A stretch of 64,000 nucleotides of DNA from Metabacillus niabensis. GTDB taxonomy: Bacteria > Bacillota > Bacilli > Bacillales > Bacillaceae. Shown one piece after another: positions 46,932-57,359 of the stretch; positions within the stretch are counted from its first letter, which is position 1; every line of letters starts with the position of its first letter. The position numbers and the translations under genes were made by a program. Below the pieces are notes generated by a model that had not been told where the DNA came from, searched no databases, and saw only the letters and a program-made list of their open reading frames with translations. The stretch covers positions 372,001-436,000 of the forward strand of contig NZ_JAIVLH010000001.1 of assembly GCF_020524345.1 (NCBI RefSeq), given 5' to 3'.

Positions 46932-47498
46932 TTGGCAGAAAAAGCGAGGGTCATTATTGTTACTGATGGGGATGAATATGCAGCAAGAACAATTGAATAT
47001 GTAGCAGCTCAAATAGGGGGAAGAACCATTTCGCAAACCCAGGGAAATCCTACTATTCTTAGTGGTACCCAAATAGTTGAGCTTATTCTTCAGGCAAAAA
47101 ATGACCCTGTCTTTGTCATGTTTGATGATTGTGGATTATTAGGAGAAGGCGCTGGTGAAGTAGCTTTAAAATATGTTGCAGAACATCCCAAAATAGAGGT
47201 CCTTGGTGTCATTGCGGTGGCGTCCAAAACACATCAAACAGAGTGGACGAGAGTTGATGTGAGTATTGACAGATTTGGTGAATTAACCGAATACGGTGTA
47301 GATAAAAGTGGACTTAAAGATCTCGAACTCGGAAGAATAAGCGGTGATACGGTATATTGTTTAGATCAATTAGAGGTACCTATTATTGTTGGAATTGGGG
47401 ACATTGGCAAAATGGCTAGAAAAGATAGTGTGAAAATTGGATCACCAATTACAATGAAAGCTGTTGAATTAATACTAGAAAGGAGCGGTTATGATTGA
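46932..47498 (+). CDS. spoVAEA: Stage V sporulation protein AEA
   Basis: Soluble protein of 188 residues, role unclear, encoded in the spoVA operon. Family segments are [18 protein letters not shown], the [15 protein letters not shown] turn and [16 protein letters not shown] start; a GATAGGT precedes it. Overlaps spoVAF by 4 bases. Confidence 0.92.
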   Translation: MAEKARVIIVTDGDEYAARTIEYVAAQIGGRTISQTQGNPTILSGTQIVELILQAKNDPVFVMFDDCGLLGEGAGEVALKYVAEHPKIEVLGVIAVASKTHQTEWTRVDVSIDRFGELTEYGVDKSGLKDLELGRISGDTVYCLDQLEVPIIVGIGDIGKMARKDSVKIGSPITMKAVELILERSGYD

Positions 47499-48973
47499 CT
47501 TCAGAGACGGAAGCTAAACAATATCCGATAACGGGAAACTTAGCAGAAAGTGAAAAGTTTTTCACCGAACATGTTGGACTTAATACAAGCTTTGATTTAG
47601 GTGTAAGGAAATTGACCATACTAGACTTTCAAGTAAATATGTATTATTTAAATGGTCTATGTGATACGAATTATATTACTCAAATATTAAAGAATGTATC
47701 ATTAATAAATGATAGTGAAGTAAATCATATAAAATTCAAGGAAATATTAGAAAATAGAATTGTTAACCAATCAGTCCAAAAGATAAGAACATTGGATGAA
47801 GTGGTTGACCAAGTACTATCAGGGTTAATTGTTTTTCTTATGGAAGGTTCGGACTATGGATTGGTTGTTGATGTAAGAAGCTATCCCGGCAGACAACCTC
47901 AAGAGCCTGATACAGAAAAAATTGTCCGTGGGGCAAGGGACGGATTTGTCGAAAATATTATCGTTAACACAGGCTTAATTCGCAGAAGAATTAGAGATGA
48001 ACGTTTGCGTTATGAAATGATGAAAATAGGTGAACGCTCGAAAACAGATGTTTGTCTAGCTTACGTCAAAGATGTGGCCGATCCCGGGCTAGTTAAAACC
48101 ATTAAAAAAGAACTTGATACAATCAAAGTTGATGGAATTACAATGGCTGATAAAACAATCGAAGAATTTTTAGTCAAGCAGGGCTATAATCCGTATCCCT
48201 TAGTTAGGTATACAGAAAGACCGGATGTTGCGGCTAATCACTTATTAGAGGGGCATGTATTAATTATTGTGGATACATCGCCGAGTGTCATTATCACTCC
48301 TACTACATTCTTTCATCATGTTCAGCATGCGGAGGAATATCGCCAAGCACCAGCAGTTGGTACGTTTTTACGATGGGTCAGGTTTTTAGGAATCATTGCA
48401 TCCATTTTTCTTTTACCATTGTGGTTTTTGTTTGTTCTGGAACCTTCCCTTTTACCTGAAAATATAGCTTTTATTGGTCCTAATGAAGAAAAAAATATTC
48501 CGATTGTCATACAAATATTTTTAGCTGATTTTGGGATCGAATTTTTAAGAATGGCTGCGATACATACTCCAACATCACTCTCTACTGCGATGGGTCTAAT
48601 CGCTGCTGCATTGATTGGTCAAATTGCGATTGATGTTGGTTTATTCGTTCCGGAGGTAATTTTATACGTAGCTGTTGCTGCAATCGGAACCTTTGCAACA
48701 CCAAGTTATGAATTGAGTGTTGCAAATAAAATGGCGAGGTTAATATTGTTAGTTGCAGTCGCTGTTTTTAAATTAGAAGGCTTTGTTATTGGGTGTACAC
48801 TTTTTATCATCTCACTTGTAAGAATAAAATCACTAAACACTCCTTACCTATGGCCCTTTCTACCATTTAATGCGAAGGCATTATGGCAAATCATTATCCG
48901 AACATCTGTCCCGGGAGCTAAGCTTAGACCGAGTATTGTTCATCCTCAAAACATAAAAAAACAACCGGAATAG
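47495..48973 (+). CDS. spoVAF: Stage V sporulation protein AF
   Basis: Last gene of the spoVA operon, 492 residues, a paralogue of GerA-type A subunits. The motif [19 protein letters not shown] mirrors the GerA motif in the receptor operon upstream. About four or five helices lie in the C-terminal half. Known to work with a partner to speed germination in B. subtilis. The TTG overlaps the spoVAEA stop. Confidence 0.95.
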   Translation: MTSETEAKQYPITGNLAESEKFFTEHVGLNTSFDLGVRKLTILDFQVNMYYLNGLCDTNYITQILKNVSLINDSEVNHIKFKEILENRIVNQSVQKIRTLDEVVDQVLSGLIVFLMEGSDYGLVVDVRSYPGRQPQEPDTEKIVRGARDGFVENIIVNTGLIRRRIRDERLRYEMMKIGERSKTDVCLAYVKDVADPGLVKTIKKELDTIKVDGITMADKTIEEFLVKQGYNPYPLVRYTERPDVAANHLLEGHVLIIVDTSPSVIITPTTFFHHVQHAEEYRQAPAVGTFLRWVRFLGIIASIFLLPLWFLFVLEPSLLPENIAFIGPNEEKNIPIVIQIFLADFGIEFLRMAAIHTPTSLSTAMGLIAAALIGQIAIDVGLFVPEVILYVAVAAIGTFATPSYELSVANKMARLILLVAVAVFKLEGFVIGCTLFIISLVRIKSLNTPYLWPFLPFNAKALWQIIIRTSVPGAKLRPSIVHPQNIKKQPE

Positions 48974-49044
48974 GGTAAAGTGACATTGAAAGAACCCCTC
49001 TTTTATGATATTGTATGTTTAATTTCATGCAGAATTTTCATAAC

Positions 49045-49082
49045 AGACAGTTAATGACCAGCTGGTGTTAACTGTCTTTTTT
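49045..49082 (+). terminator. Terminator of the spoVA operon
   Basis: AGACAGTTAA (49045-49054) pairs with TTAACTGTCT (49068-49077) around an inner ACCAGCTGGT palindrome, followed by TTTTTT. Confidence 0.85.
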
Positions 49083-49160
49083 CTTGAATAATTAATCAAA
49101 TATTTTGCAGGCAAGATAAGTTAAACGTAAAAGCCTAGTTGTAGAAAGAGGGGATACATT

Positions 49161-50483
49161 TTGTTCTTACATGGTACTAGTAAGATAAATGAAAAAGGGC
49201 ATTTAGAAATAGGCGGAGTGGATACCATTCAATTGGCACATGAATATGGTACACCTCTTTATATTTACGATGTAGCGTTAATAAGAGAACGCGCTCGAAG
49301 CTTTAAAGAAGCTTTTGAAAAAATGGGCGTTAAAGCACAAGTTGCTTATGCTAGTAAGGCATTTTCATCAATTGCCATGTTTCAACTTATTGATGAAGAA
49401 GGGCTCTCATTGGATGTTGTATCCGGCGGAGAGTTATATACAGCCATTGCTTCAGGATTCCCTGCTTCAAAAATCCATTTACATGGTAACAATAAAAGCA
49501 AAGCAGAACTTAAAATGGCATTAGACCACGGTGTCGGGTGTATTGTTGTAGATAACTTTTATGAAATTGAACTTTTAAAAGACCTCACCAAAACATCTGG
49601 TCAAAAAATATCGGTTCTTCTTCGTGTCACACCAGGTGTTGAAGCACATACACATGATTATATTACAACAGGACAAGAGGATTCAAAGTTTGGATTTGGT
49701 TTATTAAATGGACAAATTGAAAAGGCAATCGAGACAGTATTGGATTCAAGTCATATTCAATTGCTGGGAATTCATTGCCATATTGGTTCTCAAATATTCG
49801 ATACTGCTGGTTTTGTCCTAGCAGCCGAAAGAGTATTTATGAAAATTAAGGAATGGAAAAGCCAATTCTCATTTATCCCCGAGGTTGTGAACCTGGGTGG
49901 AGGGTTTGGAATTCGCTATACAGCAGAAGATGAGCCCCTTCCGGCAACTTATTATGTGGAAAAAATTGTTGAGGCTGTAAAAAATCAAGTAAATGAAATG
50001 GGTATTGCAATGCCAGAAATATGGATTGAACCAGGCCGCTCACTAGTAGGTGATGCGGGAACAACATTGTATACAACTGGTTCTACAAAAACCGTTCCTG
50101 ATATTAGAGAATATGTAGCGATTGATGGTGGGATGAGTGATAATATTCGCCCGGCTTTATATCAAGCAAAATATGAAGCGATATTAGCAAATCGGGCATT
50201 AGAAAAGCATGATGTCCCAGTTTCGATTGCAGGAAAATGCTGTGAAAGCGGAGATATGTTAATTTGGGACCTACCATTACCAGAAGTAAAATCAAATGAT
50301 ATTTTGGCTGTTTTCTGTACAGGTGCTTATGGTTATTCAATGGCAAATAATTATAACAGAATTCCTAGACCAGCAGTTGTTTTTGTTGAAAACGGTGAGG
50401 CACAACTTGTAGTGAAAAGAGAGAGTTTTGAAGATTTGATTGTCAATGACTTACCGTTACAATCAAAAGTAATTAATAAATAA
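49161..50483 (+). CDS. lysA: Diaminopimelate decarboxylase
   Basis: Final step of lysine synthesis: decarboxylates meso-diaminopimelate with pyridoxal phosphate. 440 residues. The PLP Lys is Lys66 in AYASKAFSS; HIGSQIFD, NLGGGFGIRY and the CCESGDM substrate-binding segment are complete. TTG start with AGAGGGG upstream gives MFLHGTS, the Bacillus N-terminus. It follows spoVAF, as in B. subtilis. Lysine synthesis and the diaminopimelate pool also bear on spore cortex and dipicolinate. Confidence 0.96.
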   Translation: MFLHGTSKINEKGHLEIGGVDTIQLAHEYGTPLYIYDVALIRERARSFKEAFEKMGVKAQVAYASKAFSSIAMFQLIDEEGLSLDVVSGGELYTAIASGFPASKIHLHGNNKSKAELKMALDHGVGCIVVDNFYEIELLKDLTKTSGQKISVLLRVTPGVEAHTHDYITTGQEDSKFGFGLLNGQIEKAIETVLDSSHIQLLGIHCHIGSQIFDTAGFVLAAERVFMKIKEWKSQFSFIPEVVNLGGGFGIRYTAEDEPLPATYYVEKIVEAVKNQVNEMGIAMPEIWIEPGRSLVGDAGTTLYTTGSTKTVPDIREYVAIDGGMSDNIRPALYQAKYEAILANRALEKHDVPVSIAGKCCESGDMLIWDLPLPEVKSNDILAVFCTGAYGYSMANNYNRIPRPAVVFVENGEAQLVVKRESFEDLIVNDLPLQSKVINK

Positions 50484-50493
50484 AGGTAATACA

Positions 50494-50524
50494 AAACGAG
50501 AGCAGTGTATCACTGCTCTCGTTT
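50494..50524. terminator. Shared terminator of lysA and ypuA
   Basis: AAACGAGAGCAGTG (50494-50507) pairs perfectly with CACTGCTCTCGTTT (50511-50524). The genes converge and A/T tracts lie on both sides. Confidence 0.85.
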
Positions 50525-51409
50525 TTATGTTGACTGCTCATTGTTTGTGAAAATTGAAATGAAAGCATTCCACAGTGATATGAAGAACTCTTTTACTTGC
50601 TCTAAGAAAGTTTGCCCCTCCTCAGAATTAAGGAAGTTTGATATTTTATCTCTTGCTTGGTCAAGTTGGTCACCGACTTGATTCCAATCAATATTAATAT
50701 CCTTCATTTTGTTAAATAAATCAATTAAACTATTGATCTGTTCTTCAGACAGAGTAATTCCTAATTCATTCGCTGCATTTTCGATCATTGTACGTATGTC
50801 CGCATCTGTCTCAGGAATTCCATTTTGAGCAATTTCGTCTTTGATTTTTGCCATTAAAGCAGATGCATTTTCCGCTCCAACCTCATCTCCAAGTTTAGCT
50901 GTTGTGACAAGTTCTTCATTAGCAACCTGTTTTACATCTTCAGGTATAGCTTCCTCGGAAGTAATCTCATAAGCTTTTATCAGGCCAGTTAAAGCAGCAG
51001 TACCTGAAACTTCGAAAGGAGCAGTTACGTAAATAGATGCATCTTTAACACCGGCTGTCATAAGGGCGTTTAAATACATTTCATCTGTAACCCAGTTAAT
51101 ATTCTTTGTTTTTACTTCTAGCCCTGAACCGGACTCTTCAATCGTAATGCTTGTAGATGAAATTGCTTTCGTTCCTATAGTAGCTTTTGGAATATAGTCA
51201 CCTAAATATTGATGTTCCTCCTCATTAGACACAGTAATGATTTGATCATCTGATGTCGCATTCATTTCTTTTAAAATGGTTTGTTTTTGCTCTTCTGTTA
51301 AATTTTCTCCAAGAGTAATGGTCATATCCCCAACTACAGCATCAGCATAGGTTAAAGATGGAAAAGCAAATAAAAGTAAAGCAATGAAACCTATTATATA
51401 TTTTTTCAA
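50525..51409 (-). CDS. ypuA: DUF1002 secreted protein YpuA
   Basis: Exported protein of unknown function, 294 residues. A signal peptide (IIGFIALLLFAFPSLTYA) is followed by a DUF1002 domain that opens with VVGDMTITLGENLTEEQKQ. The C-terminal third is helical, with repeated EQ/NS heptad-like segments (EEQINSLIDLFNKMKDI). TTG start with GGAGG 8 bases upstream. In B. subtilis ypuA is linked to envelope stress. Confidence 0.85.
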   Translation of the reverse strand: MKKYIIGFIALLLFAFPSLTYADAVVGDMTITLGENLTEEQKQTILKEMNATSDDQIITVSNEEEHQYLGDYIPKATIGTKAISSTSITIEESGSGLEVKTKNINWVTDEMYLNALMTAGVKDASIYVTAPFEVSGTAALTGLIKAYEITSEEAIPEDVKQVANEELVTTAKLGDEVGAENASALMAKIKDEIAQNGIPETDADIRTMIENAANELGITLSEEQINSLIDLFNKMKDINIDWNQVGDQLDQARDKISNFLNSEEGQTFLEQVKEFFISLWNAFISIFTNNEQST

Positions 51410-51448
51410 GATAATGCCTCCTTATTAAAACAATGACTCTTCCCATCT

Positions 51449-51475
51449 ATTATAGTGCTTTTTTGTAAAAGTCAA
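51449..51475 (-). promoter_or_regulatory. Promoter of ypuA
   Basis: Minus-strand TTGACT (51475-51470), 15 bases, TATAAT (51454-51449). The spacing is short for sigma-A. Confidence 0.4.
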
Positions 51476-51612
51476 TACATGGTTAATGGAAATTAAGAAT
51501 TTCTTAATATTATTTAAATGCGATCTATTTGGTATTCCTCCCTTGAGTATAGTAGAATAGGTAGGTATTCATGTCTATTAGACGTACAAAACATATTGGA
51601 GGTTTCATACAT

Positions 51613-52047
51613 ATGAAAAAAGCGCAAATTACGATGGAAAACGGAGATATCATGACATTGGAACTTTACTCGAATGAAGCACCAGGAACTGTAGCTAACT
51701 TTGAAAAGCTTGCTAATGAAGGTTTCTATAATGGTTTAACTTTTCATCGTGTAATTCCTGGATTTGTAGCACAAGGTGGATGTCCAAATGGAACTGGAAC
51801 TGGCGGTCCAGGCTATACAATTAAATGTGAAACACAAGGCAATCCACATAAGCATGAAGCAGGTTCACTTTCAATGGCACATGCTGGGAAAGACACTGGT
51901 GGAAGTCAATTCTTTATCGTTCACGAGCCACAGCCTCACTTAAATGGAGTTCACACTGTATTTGGTAAAGTAGTTGATAATCTTGAAGCGGTTTATAAAA
52001 TTAAACCGAATGATGTAATGAAAGAAGTAAAGGTTTTTGAAGAATAA
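51613..52047 (+). CDS. ppiB: Peptidyl-prolyl cis-trans isomerase PpiB
   Basis: Cytoplasmic cyclophilin, 144 residues. Active-site segments are [19 protein letters not shown], with the catalytic Arg, and [16 protein letters not shown]. The frame opens at 51571, but ATG 51613 lies 10 bases after GGAGG and gives the B. subtilis start [12 protein letters not shown] terminator follows. Confidence 0.95.
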   Translation: MKKAQITMENGDIMTLELYSNEAPGTVANFEKLANEGFYNGLTFHRVIPGFVAQGGCPNGTGTGGPGYTIKCETQGNPHKHEAGSLSMAHAGKDTGGSQFFIVHEPQPHLNGVHTVFGKVVDNLEAVYKIKPNDVMKEVKVFEE

Positions 52048-52061
52048 AATCTAATCTAAAT

Positions 52062-52096
52062 AAGGACTGTCTCTAATTTAGGGACAGTTCTTTTTA
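52062..52096 (+). terminator. Terminator of ppiB
   Basis: AAGGACTGTC (52062-52071) pairs with GACAGTTCTT (52083-52092; one G-T pair), followed by TTTTA. Confidence 0.75.
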
Positions 52097-52223
52097 TTTG
52101 TTCTATGAGACATTCTAACATCATTCCAATCCTTTAATTCTAAAAAAAAGAAACATAAAGATTGCAACATTCTCATTATACGGATAAAATATAATTTATA
52201 ATTTCATATTTCGTATTACATTC

Positions 52224-52365
52224 TTCGGGGCAGGGTGAAATTCCCTACCGGCGGTGATGAAGGGGATGACCCCTCTTAGTCCGTGACCCGTTAGCATATT
52301 TGTTAACGGTGGATCTAGTGAGATTCTAGAGCCGACAGTGAAAGTCTGGATGGGAGAAGAATTGC
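52224..52365 (+). promoter_or_regulatory. FMN riboswitch (RFN element)
   Basis: Conserved RFN blocks appear in order: GGGGCAGGGTGAAATTCC, ACCGGCGGTGATGA, CCTCTTAGTCCGTGACCCG, GTGGATCTAGTGAGATTC, GCCGACAGTGAAAGTC and GGATGGGAGAAG. It lies about 200 bases before ribE. FMN binding should favour the downstream terminator and switch off riboflavin synthesis. Confidence 0.96.
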
Positions 52366-52454
52366 GTGAATTTTTGCGGTGTATTAAAGTCTGTGAAAAA
52401 ACAGACATTTCATACTCTTATTTGGCATACTCAAATATCAATTTCTGACATTTA

Positions 52455-52490
52455 CCAAAGCCCCTAGTCTTTTTGACAATGGGCTTTTTT
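52455..52490 (+). terminator. Riboswitch-controlled terminator upstream of ribE
   Basis: AAAGCCC (52457-52463) pairs with GGGCTTT (52481-52487), with a T6 run. A small GTCTGT/ACAGAC hairpin (52389-52406) lies between it and the aptamer. Confidence 0.75.
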
Positions 52491-52562
52491 GGCTTTGCAT
52501 AAAACAAGCAAAGCAATGTAAACGTAAATATGACATCTTTACACAGGAAAGGAGGAAATTAA

Positions 52563-53210
52563 GTGTTTACAGGAATTATTGAAGAGATTGGCACAATTCA
52601 AAGTGTACAAAACTCTAAAGAAGCGATCGTCTTCACAATAGGGGCGAAGCATATTCTTCACGATGTTTCTTTAGGTGACAGTATTTCAGTAAACGGAGTC
52701 TGCTTAACAGTCACACGATTTTCAACTGAATCATTCTCAGTTGATGTAATGCCGGAAACAGTTAGGAGTACTTCCTTATCGCAATTGAAAAAAGGGTCAC
52801 CAGTAAACTTAGAGAGAGCGATGGCAGCTAATGGAAGATTCGGTGGTCACTTTGTTTCCGGTCATGTTGATGGAATCGGAAAAATTACAAAAAAACAGCA
52901 GGTGTCCAACGCGGTTTACTATGAAATACAGGTACCGGAAGAATTGACAAGTACATTGATTCATAAAGGTTCTATTACAGTGGATGGTATTAGCTTGACA
53001 ATTTTTGGGTTAGATAAAGAAAAAGTTATTATCTCAATCATTCCTCACACTTTAGGGGAAACTATTTTAGGTACAAAAGGTGTTGGCGATATTGTGAACA
53101 TTGAATGTGATATGGTTGGGAAATATATAAAAAAATTTGTTTCTCAGCAAGTGCATACAAAGTCTCCTTCATTAAGTAAATCATTTTTGGAAGAGAACGG
53201 ATTTGTTTAA
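52563..53210 (+). CDS. ribE: Riboflavin synthase, alpha subunit
   Basis: Dismutates two 6,7-dimethyl-8-ribityllumazine molecules to riboflavin. 215 residues in two lumazine-binding repeats, the first opening with MFTGIIEEIG and the second around NAVYYEIQVPEELTSTL. Conserved ISVNGVCLTV and ITVDGISLTI pair up between the repeats. GTG start with AAAGGAGG 7-8 bases upstream. It is the first gene after the riboswitch; ribD, which precedes it in B. subtilis, is not here. Confidence 0.95.
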   Translation: MFTGIIEEIGTIQSVQNSKEAIVFTIGAKHILHDVSLGDSISVNGVCLTVTRFSTESFSVDVMPETVRSTSLSQLKKGSPVNLERAMAANGRFGGHFVSGHVDGIGKITKKQQVSNAVYYEIQVPEELTSTLIHKGSITVDGISLTIFGLDKEKVIISIIPHTLGETILGTKGVGDIVNIECDMVGKYIKKFVSQQVHTKSPSLSKSFLEENGFV

Positions 53211-53284
53211 GACAGGTTTAGATATAAGCTAACTAGCTGATTTAATAGCCTTAAACATGTAATATATATGAAAGGAGTTATATC

Positions 53285-54478
53285 ATGTTCCATACAATTG
53301 AAGAGGCGATAGCAGATTTAAGGGAGGGTAAAGTAGTCATTGTAGTTGATGACGAAGATCGTGAAAATGAAGGGGATTTTGTTTCACTTGCAGATAGAGT
53401 GACTCCTGAAGCGATTAATTTCATGATAAAGCATGGCAGAGGACTTGTGTGTGTTCCATTAACTGAAACACAGGCAGCAAAGTTGGATCTTTCCCCTATG
53501 GTCACCCATAACACAGATCCACATGGAACAGCTTTCACAGTGAGTGTAGATCATAAAACAAATGCAACAGGAATTAGTGCGTTTGAACGTGCTGACACTG
53601 TAAGAGCACTTTTATCAGATGAATCTAAGCCTTCAGATTTTAAAAGACCGGGACATACCTTTCCGTTAATAGCGAAAGAAGGTGGAGTTCTCCGTAGGGC
53701 AGGCCACACAGAAGCAGCGGTAGATTTGTCTCTTCTATGCGGTGCCAAGCCTGGTGGAGTTATTTGTGAGATCATAAAAGAAGATGGAGCAATGGCAAGA
53801 GTACCTGATCTTCTAATCCTGGCTGAAGAGCTTAACCTTAAGATTATTACGATTAAGGACTTAATTCAATATCGCAACCGTAGAGAAAAGTTGGTGAAGA
53901 AAGAAGTTGAAATTGAATTGCCAACCGAATTTGGTTCTTTTAGAGCAATTGGTTATTCTAATGTATTAGATCAAAAAGAACATGTTGCGTTTGTAAAAGG
54001 TGAGATTAACCCCGAAGAGGCTATTTTAGTAAGAGTCCATTCAGAATGTCTTACAGGAGATGTATTTGGTTCTTACAGATGTGATTGTGGACCACAATTA
54101 CATGCTGCACTCTCTCAAATTGAAAAAGAGGGTAAAGGTGTATTACTCTACATGAGACAAGAAGGAAGAGGTATTGGTCTTATTAATAAAATGAGAGCTT
54201 ATAAGCTTCAAGAACAAGGGTATGATACCGTTGTAGCAAATGAAAAGTTAGGATTTGGTCCAGATCTAAGAGATTATGGCATTGGTGCTCAGATACTTAA
54301 AGATTTAGGAATTGAAAAAATGAAGCTCTTAACAAATAATCCTCGCAAAATTGCTGGACTTGAAGGCTATGGCTTAACGATTATAGACAGAGTACCAATT
54401 GAAATGCCCGCAAGAGAAGAAAATGAGCAATACTTAAGAACTAAATTTGAAAAACTAGGTCATTACTTACATTTTTAA
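53285..54478 (+). CDS. ribBA: Bifunctional DHBP synthase / GTP cyclohydrolase II
   Basis: Supplies both riboflavin precursors: 3,4-dihydroxy-2-butanone 4-phosphate from ribulose 5-phosphate (N-terminal half) and the pyrimidine from GTP (C-terminal half). 397 residues. The N-domain has [13 protein letters not shown] and GHTEAAVDL; the C-domain has the zinc motif [15 protein letters not shown] and [17 protein letters not shown] stands before the ATG. Confidence 0.96.
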   Translation: MFHTIEEAIADLREGKVVIVVDDEDRENEGDFVSLADRVTPEAINFMIKHGRGLVCVPLTETQAAKLDLSPMVTHNTDPHGTAFTVSVDHKTNATGISAFERADTVRALLSDESKPSDFKRPGHTFPLIAKEGGVLRRAGHTEAAVDLSLLCGAKPGGVICEIIKEDGAMARVPDLLILAEELNLKIITIKDLIQYRNRREKLVKKEVEIELPTEFGSFRAIGYSNVLDQKEHVAFVKGEINPEEAILVRVHSECLTGDVFGSYRCDCGPQLHAALSQIEKEGKGVLLYMRQEGRGIGLINKMRAYKLQEQGYDTVVANEKLGFGPDLRDYGIGAQILKDLGIEKMKLLTNNPRKIAGLEGYGLTIIDRVPIEMPAREENEQYLRTKFEKLGHYLHF

Positions 54479-54501
54479 GTAGAAAATTGGAGGAATTAAG
54501 A

Positions 54502-54969
54502 ATGAAAAAAACATTTGAAGGTCATTTAATTGGAAGTGGATTAAAAGTTGCAATTGTGGTAGCGCGTTTTAATGAATTTATTACTTCTAAGCTACTAGGA
54601 GGAGCGGAGGATGCTCTAAAAAGACATGGTGTCGAAGAATCTGATGTAACCGTAGCTTGGGTTCCAGGTGCATTTGAATTACCATTGGTAGCAAAAAAAT
54701 TAGCTGAGTCCGGCAAATATGATGCAGTTATTACTCTAGGTACTGTCATTCGCGGTGCAACGACTCACTATGATTATGTTTGTAATGAAGCGGCAAAAGG
54801 AGTTTCACAAGCATCATTAACAACAGGTGTACCGGTAATTTTCGGTGTATTAACGACTGAATCGATTGAGCAAGCAGTTGAAAGAGCAGGAACAAAAGCA
54901 GGTAATAAAGGCTATGAAGCTGCTGTAACAGCAATTGAAATGGGAAATTTATTAAAGACTCTTGATTAA
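54502..54969 (+). CDS. ribH: 6,7-dimethyl-8-ribityllumazine synthase
   Basis: Condenses the two riboflavin precursors to lumazine; assembles as a 60-mer in bacilli. 155 residues. Visible family parts are [45 protein letters not shown] and [15 protein letters not shown] 54487 is part of the ribosome binding site; ATG 54502 follows GGAGG by 10 bases. Confidence 0.96.
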   Translation: MKKTFEGHLIGSGLKVAIVVARFNEFITSKLLGGAEDALKRHGVEESDVTVAWVPGAFELPLVAKKLAESGKYDAVITLGTVIRGATTHYDYVCNEAAKGVSQASLTTGVPVIFGVLTTESIEQAVERAGTKAGNKGYEAAVTAIEMGNLLKTLD

Positions 54970-55177
54970 TTTTCCAAAAAAGGTGTTTAAAATCGTCGAA
55001 AAACTGTTTATAATGATTGAGAACAAAAGATCATTTTGAATCATATATATAATTGTATTTATTTGTGAATTTGGCTAGTGTTAAACCTTGTTTATACCTT
55101 AAAGCAAGGTAAACCAGCTAATTTTTGTACGGTTTTAAACACTTTTGTCTTCATATTGAAGGCTAATTCGTTAATGA

Positions 55178-55543
<366 letters not shown>

Positions 55544-55555
55544 TTGTTAAATGAA

Positions 55556-55634
55556 AAGGGTCAGACTTCCTTATCATTTCTCAATACCTTCATAGTAGAT
55601 AGAAGGTAGGAGAAAGTTCGGAGGTCTGACCCTT
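55556..55634. repeat. Nested palindromic element, also a convergent terminator
   Basis: Outer arms AAGGGTCAGACTTCC (55556-55570) and GGAGGTCTGACCCTT (55620-55634) pair with one G-T. Inside, TTTCTC/GAGAAA and TACCTTC/GAAGGTA make further stems, giving one long hairpin of 79 bases. It lies between ribT and the convergent ypuF and overlaps the ypuF stop. The shape resembles dispersed palindromic units of bacilli. Confidence 0.6.
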
Positions 55635-56184
55635 ACAAATTAGACTTTTTTTTTGTATGAACAGCTCGCTTTTTTTTTCTTTTTTCTAATTCAACTAAAC
55701 GTTCTTTAATGACGTCAGTTCGATTTCTTCTCGTATGTTTATGAATTAGATCGAGGTCTCTTAAGTTACTCTCAATTCCCCATTCCTTTCCCTCTTTACG
55801 GCAAATTAACAGGCACTCATTCATTAGGCTTTTATTTATTATCGGAAGATTTATACTTGTATAAGGAAGTTGATGTTGTATAGCCTCTTTTCTGTTCACA
55901 AGTAATTCAAGTAACTGATCACTATGTAATCCTAATTGTTCGATATGGTCTTTTTCTTTTTCTATAATCTTAATGGCATTTGAAATCATTTTTAGAGCTC
56001 CACTAAAATTTCCTCTTCTTTGGTGATAAAGCGCAACAGCGATTTGAATTAACCCGACCCAATATTTCTTTCTATTATTTAGTGCATCTTTTTTCCAGTG
56101 TTCTTCAAGAACTTCATGACATTCAAAATAATCTCGATCGCAATGAAAATGGACAAGATATTCAATATATGCTCTGTCAAACAT
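55633..56184 (-). CDS. ypuF: DUF309 family protein YpuF
   Basis: Cytoplasmic helical protein of unknown function, 183 residues. The DUF309 motif is at the N-terminus: CDRDYFECHEVLEEHWK, with conserved His and Glu, and VGLIQIAVALYHQRRGN follows. The C-terminal tail is strongly basic (ELEKRKKKRAVHTKKK), which may bind nucleic acid. It lies between the rib and scp genes as ypuF does in B. subtilis. Confidence 0.85.
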   Translation of the reverse strand: MFDRAYIEYLVHFHCDRDYFECHEVLEEHWKKDALNNRKKYWVGLIQIAVALYHQRRGNFSGALKMISNAIKIIEKEKDHIEQLGLHSDQLLELLVNRKEAIQHQLPYTSINLPIINKSLMNECLLICRKEGKEWGIESNLRDLDLIHKHTRRNRTDVIKERLVELEKRKKKRAVHTKKKSNL

Positions 56185-56275
56185 TGTACGTTAACACCTT
56201 CAATCCCATCATTTCTTAATGACAGTGTAACATAAAACAAGAAAAGAATTTAAAGATGACTTATTAAAAGGTTGA

Positions 56276-56301
56276 GAGGTTGCTGAGAAATCAGCAACCT
56301 C
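56276..56301 (-). terminator. Terminator of the yjcZ-type gene
   Basis: GAGGTTGCTGA and TCAGCAACCTC (minus 56301-56291 and 56286-56276) form a perfect 11-bp stem around a 4-base loop, 10 bases after the small gene. Confidence 0.65.
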
Positions 56302-56310
56302 ATTTTGCTA

Positions 56311-56403
56311 TTATAACCAAGCAGCACCTACGATAATTAACAAAATGAACAATACTACAATTAACGCAAAGCCTGCACCGTAGTTAAAACCATGATCACC
56401 CAT
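56311..56403 (-). CDS. YjcZ-type sporulation micro-protein (30 aa)
   Basis: A 30-residue membrane peptide of the YjcZ family, common in bacilli and linked to sporulation. It starts at ATG 56403 with AAGGAGGA 9 bases upstream and ends at 56311. The N-terminus GDHGFNYGAG is glycine-rich and the rest (FALIVVLFILLIIVGAAW) is a single helix, the family layout. A CATATATTA element upstream fits a sigma-K-like -10. The protein is so short that standard gene callers often miss it. Confidence 0.85.
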   Translation of the reverse strand: MGDHGFNYGAGFALIVVLFILLIIVGAAWL

Positions 56404-56443
56404 GTTTTTGAATCCTCCTTCATGTTTAGCTTTTATACACTTG

Positions 56444-56472
56444 TAATATATGAGTGAAAGATTAAATTGTAT
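56444..56472 (-). promoter_or_regulatory. Sigma-K or sigma-E type promoter of the yjcZ-type gene
   Basis: Minus-strand CATATATTA (56452-56444) matches CATAnnnTA, with ATACA about 16 bases upstream supplying the AC of the -35. Confidence 0.45.
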
Positions 56473-56612
56473 AGGCAGAAGTCTAATTTTTTAAGTTTTT
56501 CGTTATTTGAATATCTTACCAGTAACCATACAAACGAGAAATAACTATTGGACATGCTAAGAATTTAATCTATACTATATGGTGGCTAGTAGTAAGAATG
56601 GTGGGATAGAAA

Positions 56613-57359
56613 TTGCAGTATCACGTAAAAATAGACGCATTTGAAGGACCTTTAGATTTATTACTTCATTTAATAAACCGTTTAGAAATTGATATATATG
56701 ATATTCCTGTGTCAGAGATAACAGAGCAATATATGTTATATATTCATACCATGCAAGAACTCCAGCTTGATATTGCTTCCGAATATTTAGTTATGGCAGC
56801 AACATTATTGTCGATAAAGAGCAGAATGTTGCTTCCGAAACAAGAAGAAGAACTTTTTGAGGATGAATATGGAGAAGAGCCTGAGGAAGATCCGCGCGAT
56901 GAGTTGATGAGGCGATTAATTGAGTATCGTAAATATAAAGAGGCTGCAGAGGATCTTAGATCACTAGAAGAAGACCGCTCACAAGTTTATACAAAGGCTC
57001 CAAGTGATTTAAGTGAATTTGTGACTGATTCACCTGCTCATATGGAATCTTTAAATGTATCAATTTATGATATGTTAGGTGCTTTTCAAAAAATGCTACG
57101 GAGAAAGAAAATTCAAAAGCCGGTTCAAACCAAAATTGCACGTCAGGAAATTCCGATTGAAAAAAGAATGGAAGAAATATTAACTGATTTAAGGTTAAAA
57201 CCAGGCCGGAGAAAATTTCAAGATTTATTTCCTTCTAATAGTAAAGAGCACTTAGTTGTGACTTTTTTGGCAATCTTAGAACTAATGAAGACACATTCTA
57301 TTGTTATCGAGCAGGAGAATAATTTTTCAGATATTTTTATTATGGGGAGTGAAAATTAA
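56613..57359 (+). CDS. scpA: Segregation and condensation protein A
   Basis: Kleisin subunit of the SMC-ScpAB condensin, which folds and segregates the chromosome. 248 residues. The N-terminal helical domain has [20 protein letters not shown] and the C-terminal winged helix holds [14 protein letters not shown]. An acidic linker ([17 protein letters not shown]) lies between. TTG start; the ribosome binding site is weak (GGTGGGATAG). It is directly followed by scpB. Confidence 0.95.
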   Translation: MQYHVKIDAFEGPLDLLLHLINRLEIDIYDIPVSEITEQYMLYIHTMQELQLDIASEYLVMAATLLSIKSRMLLPKQEEELFEDEYGEEPEEDPRDELMRRLIEYRKYKEAAEDLRSLEEDRSQVYTKAPSDLSEFVTDSPAHMESLNVSIYDMLGAFQKMLRRKKIQKPVQTKIARQEIPIEKRMEEILTDLRLKPGRRKFQDLFPSNSKEHLVVTFLAILELMKTHSIVIEQENNFSDIFIMGSEN

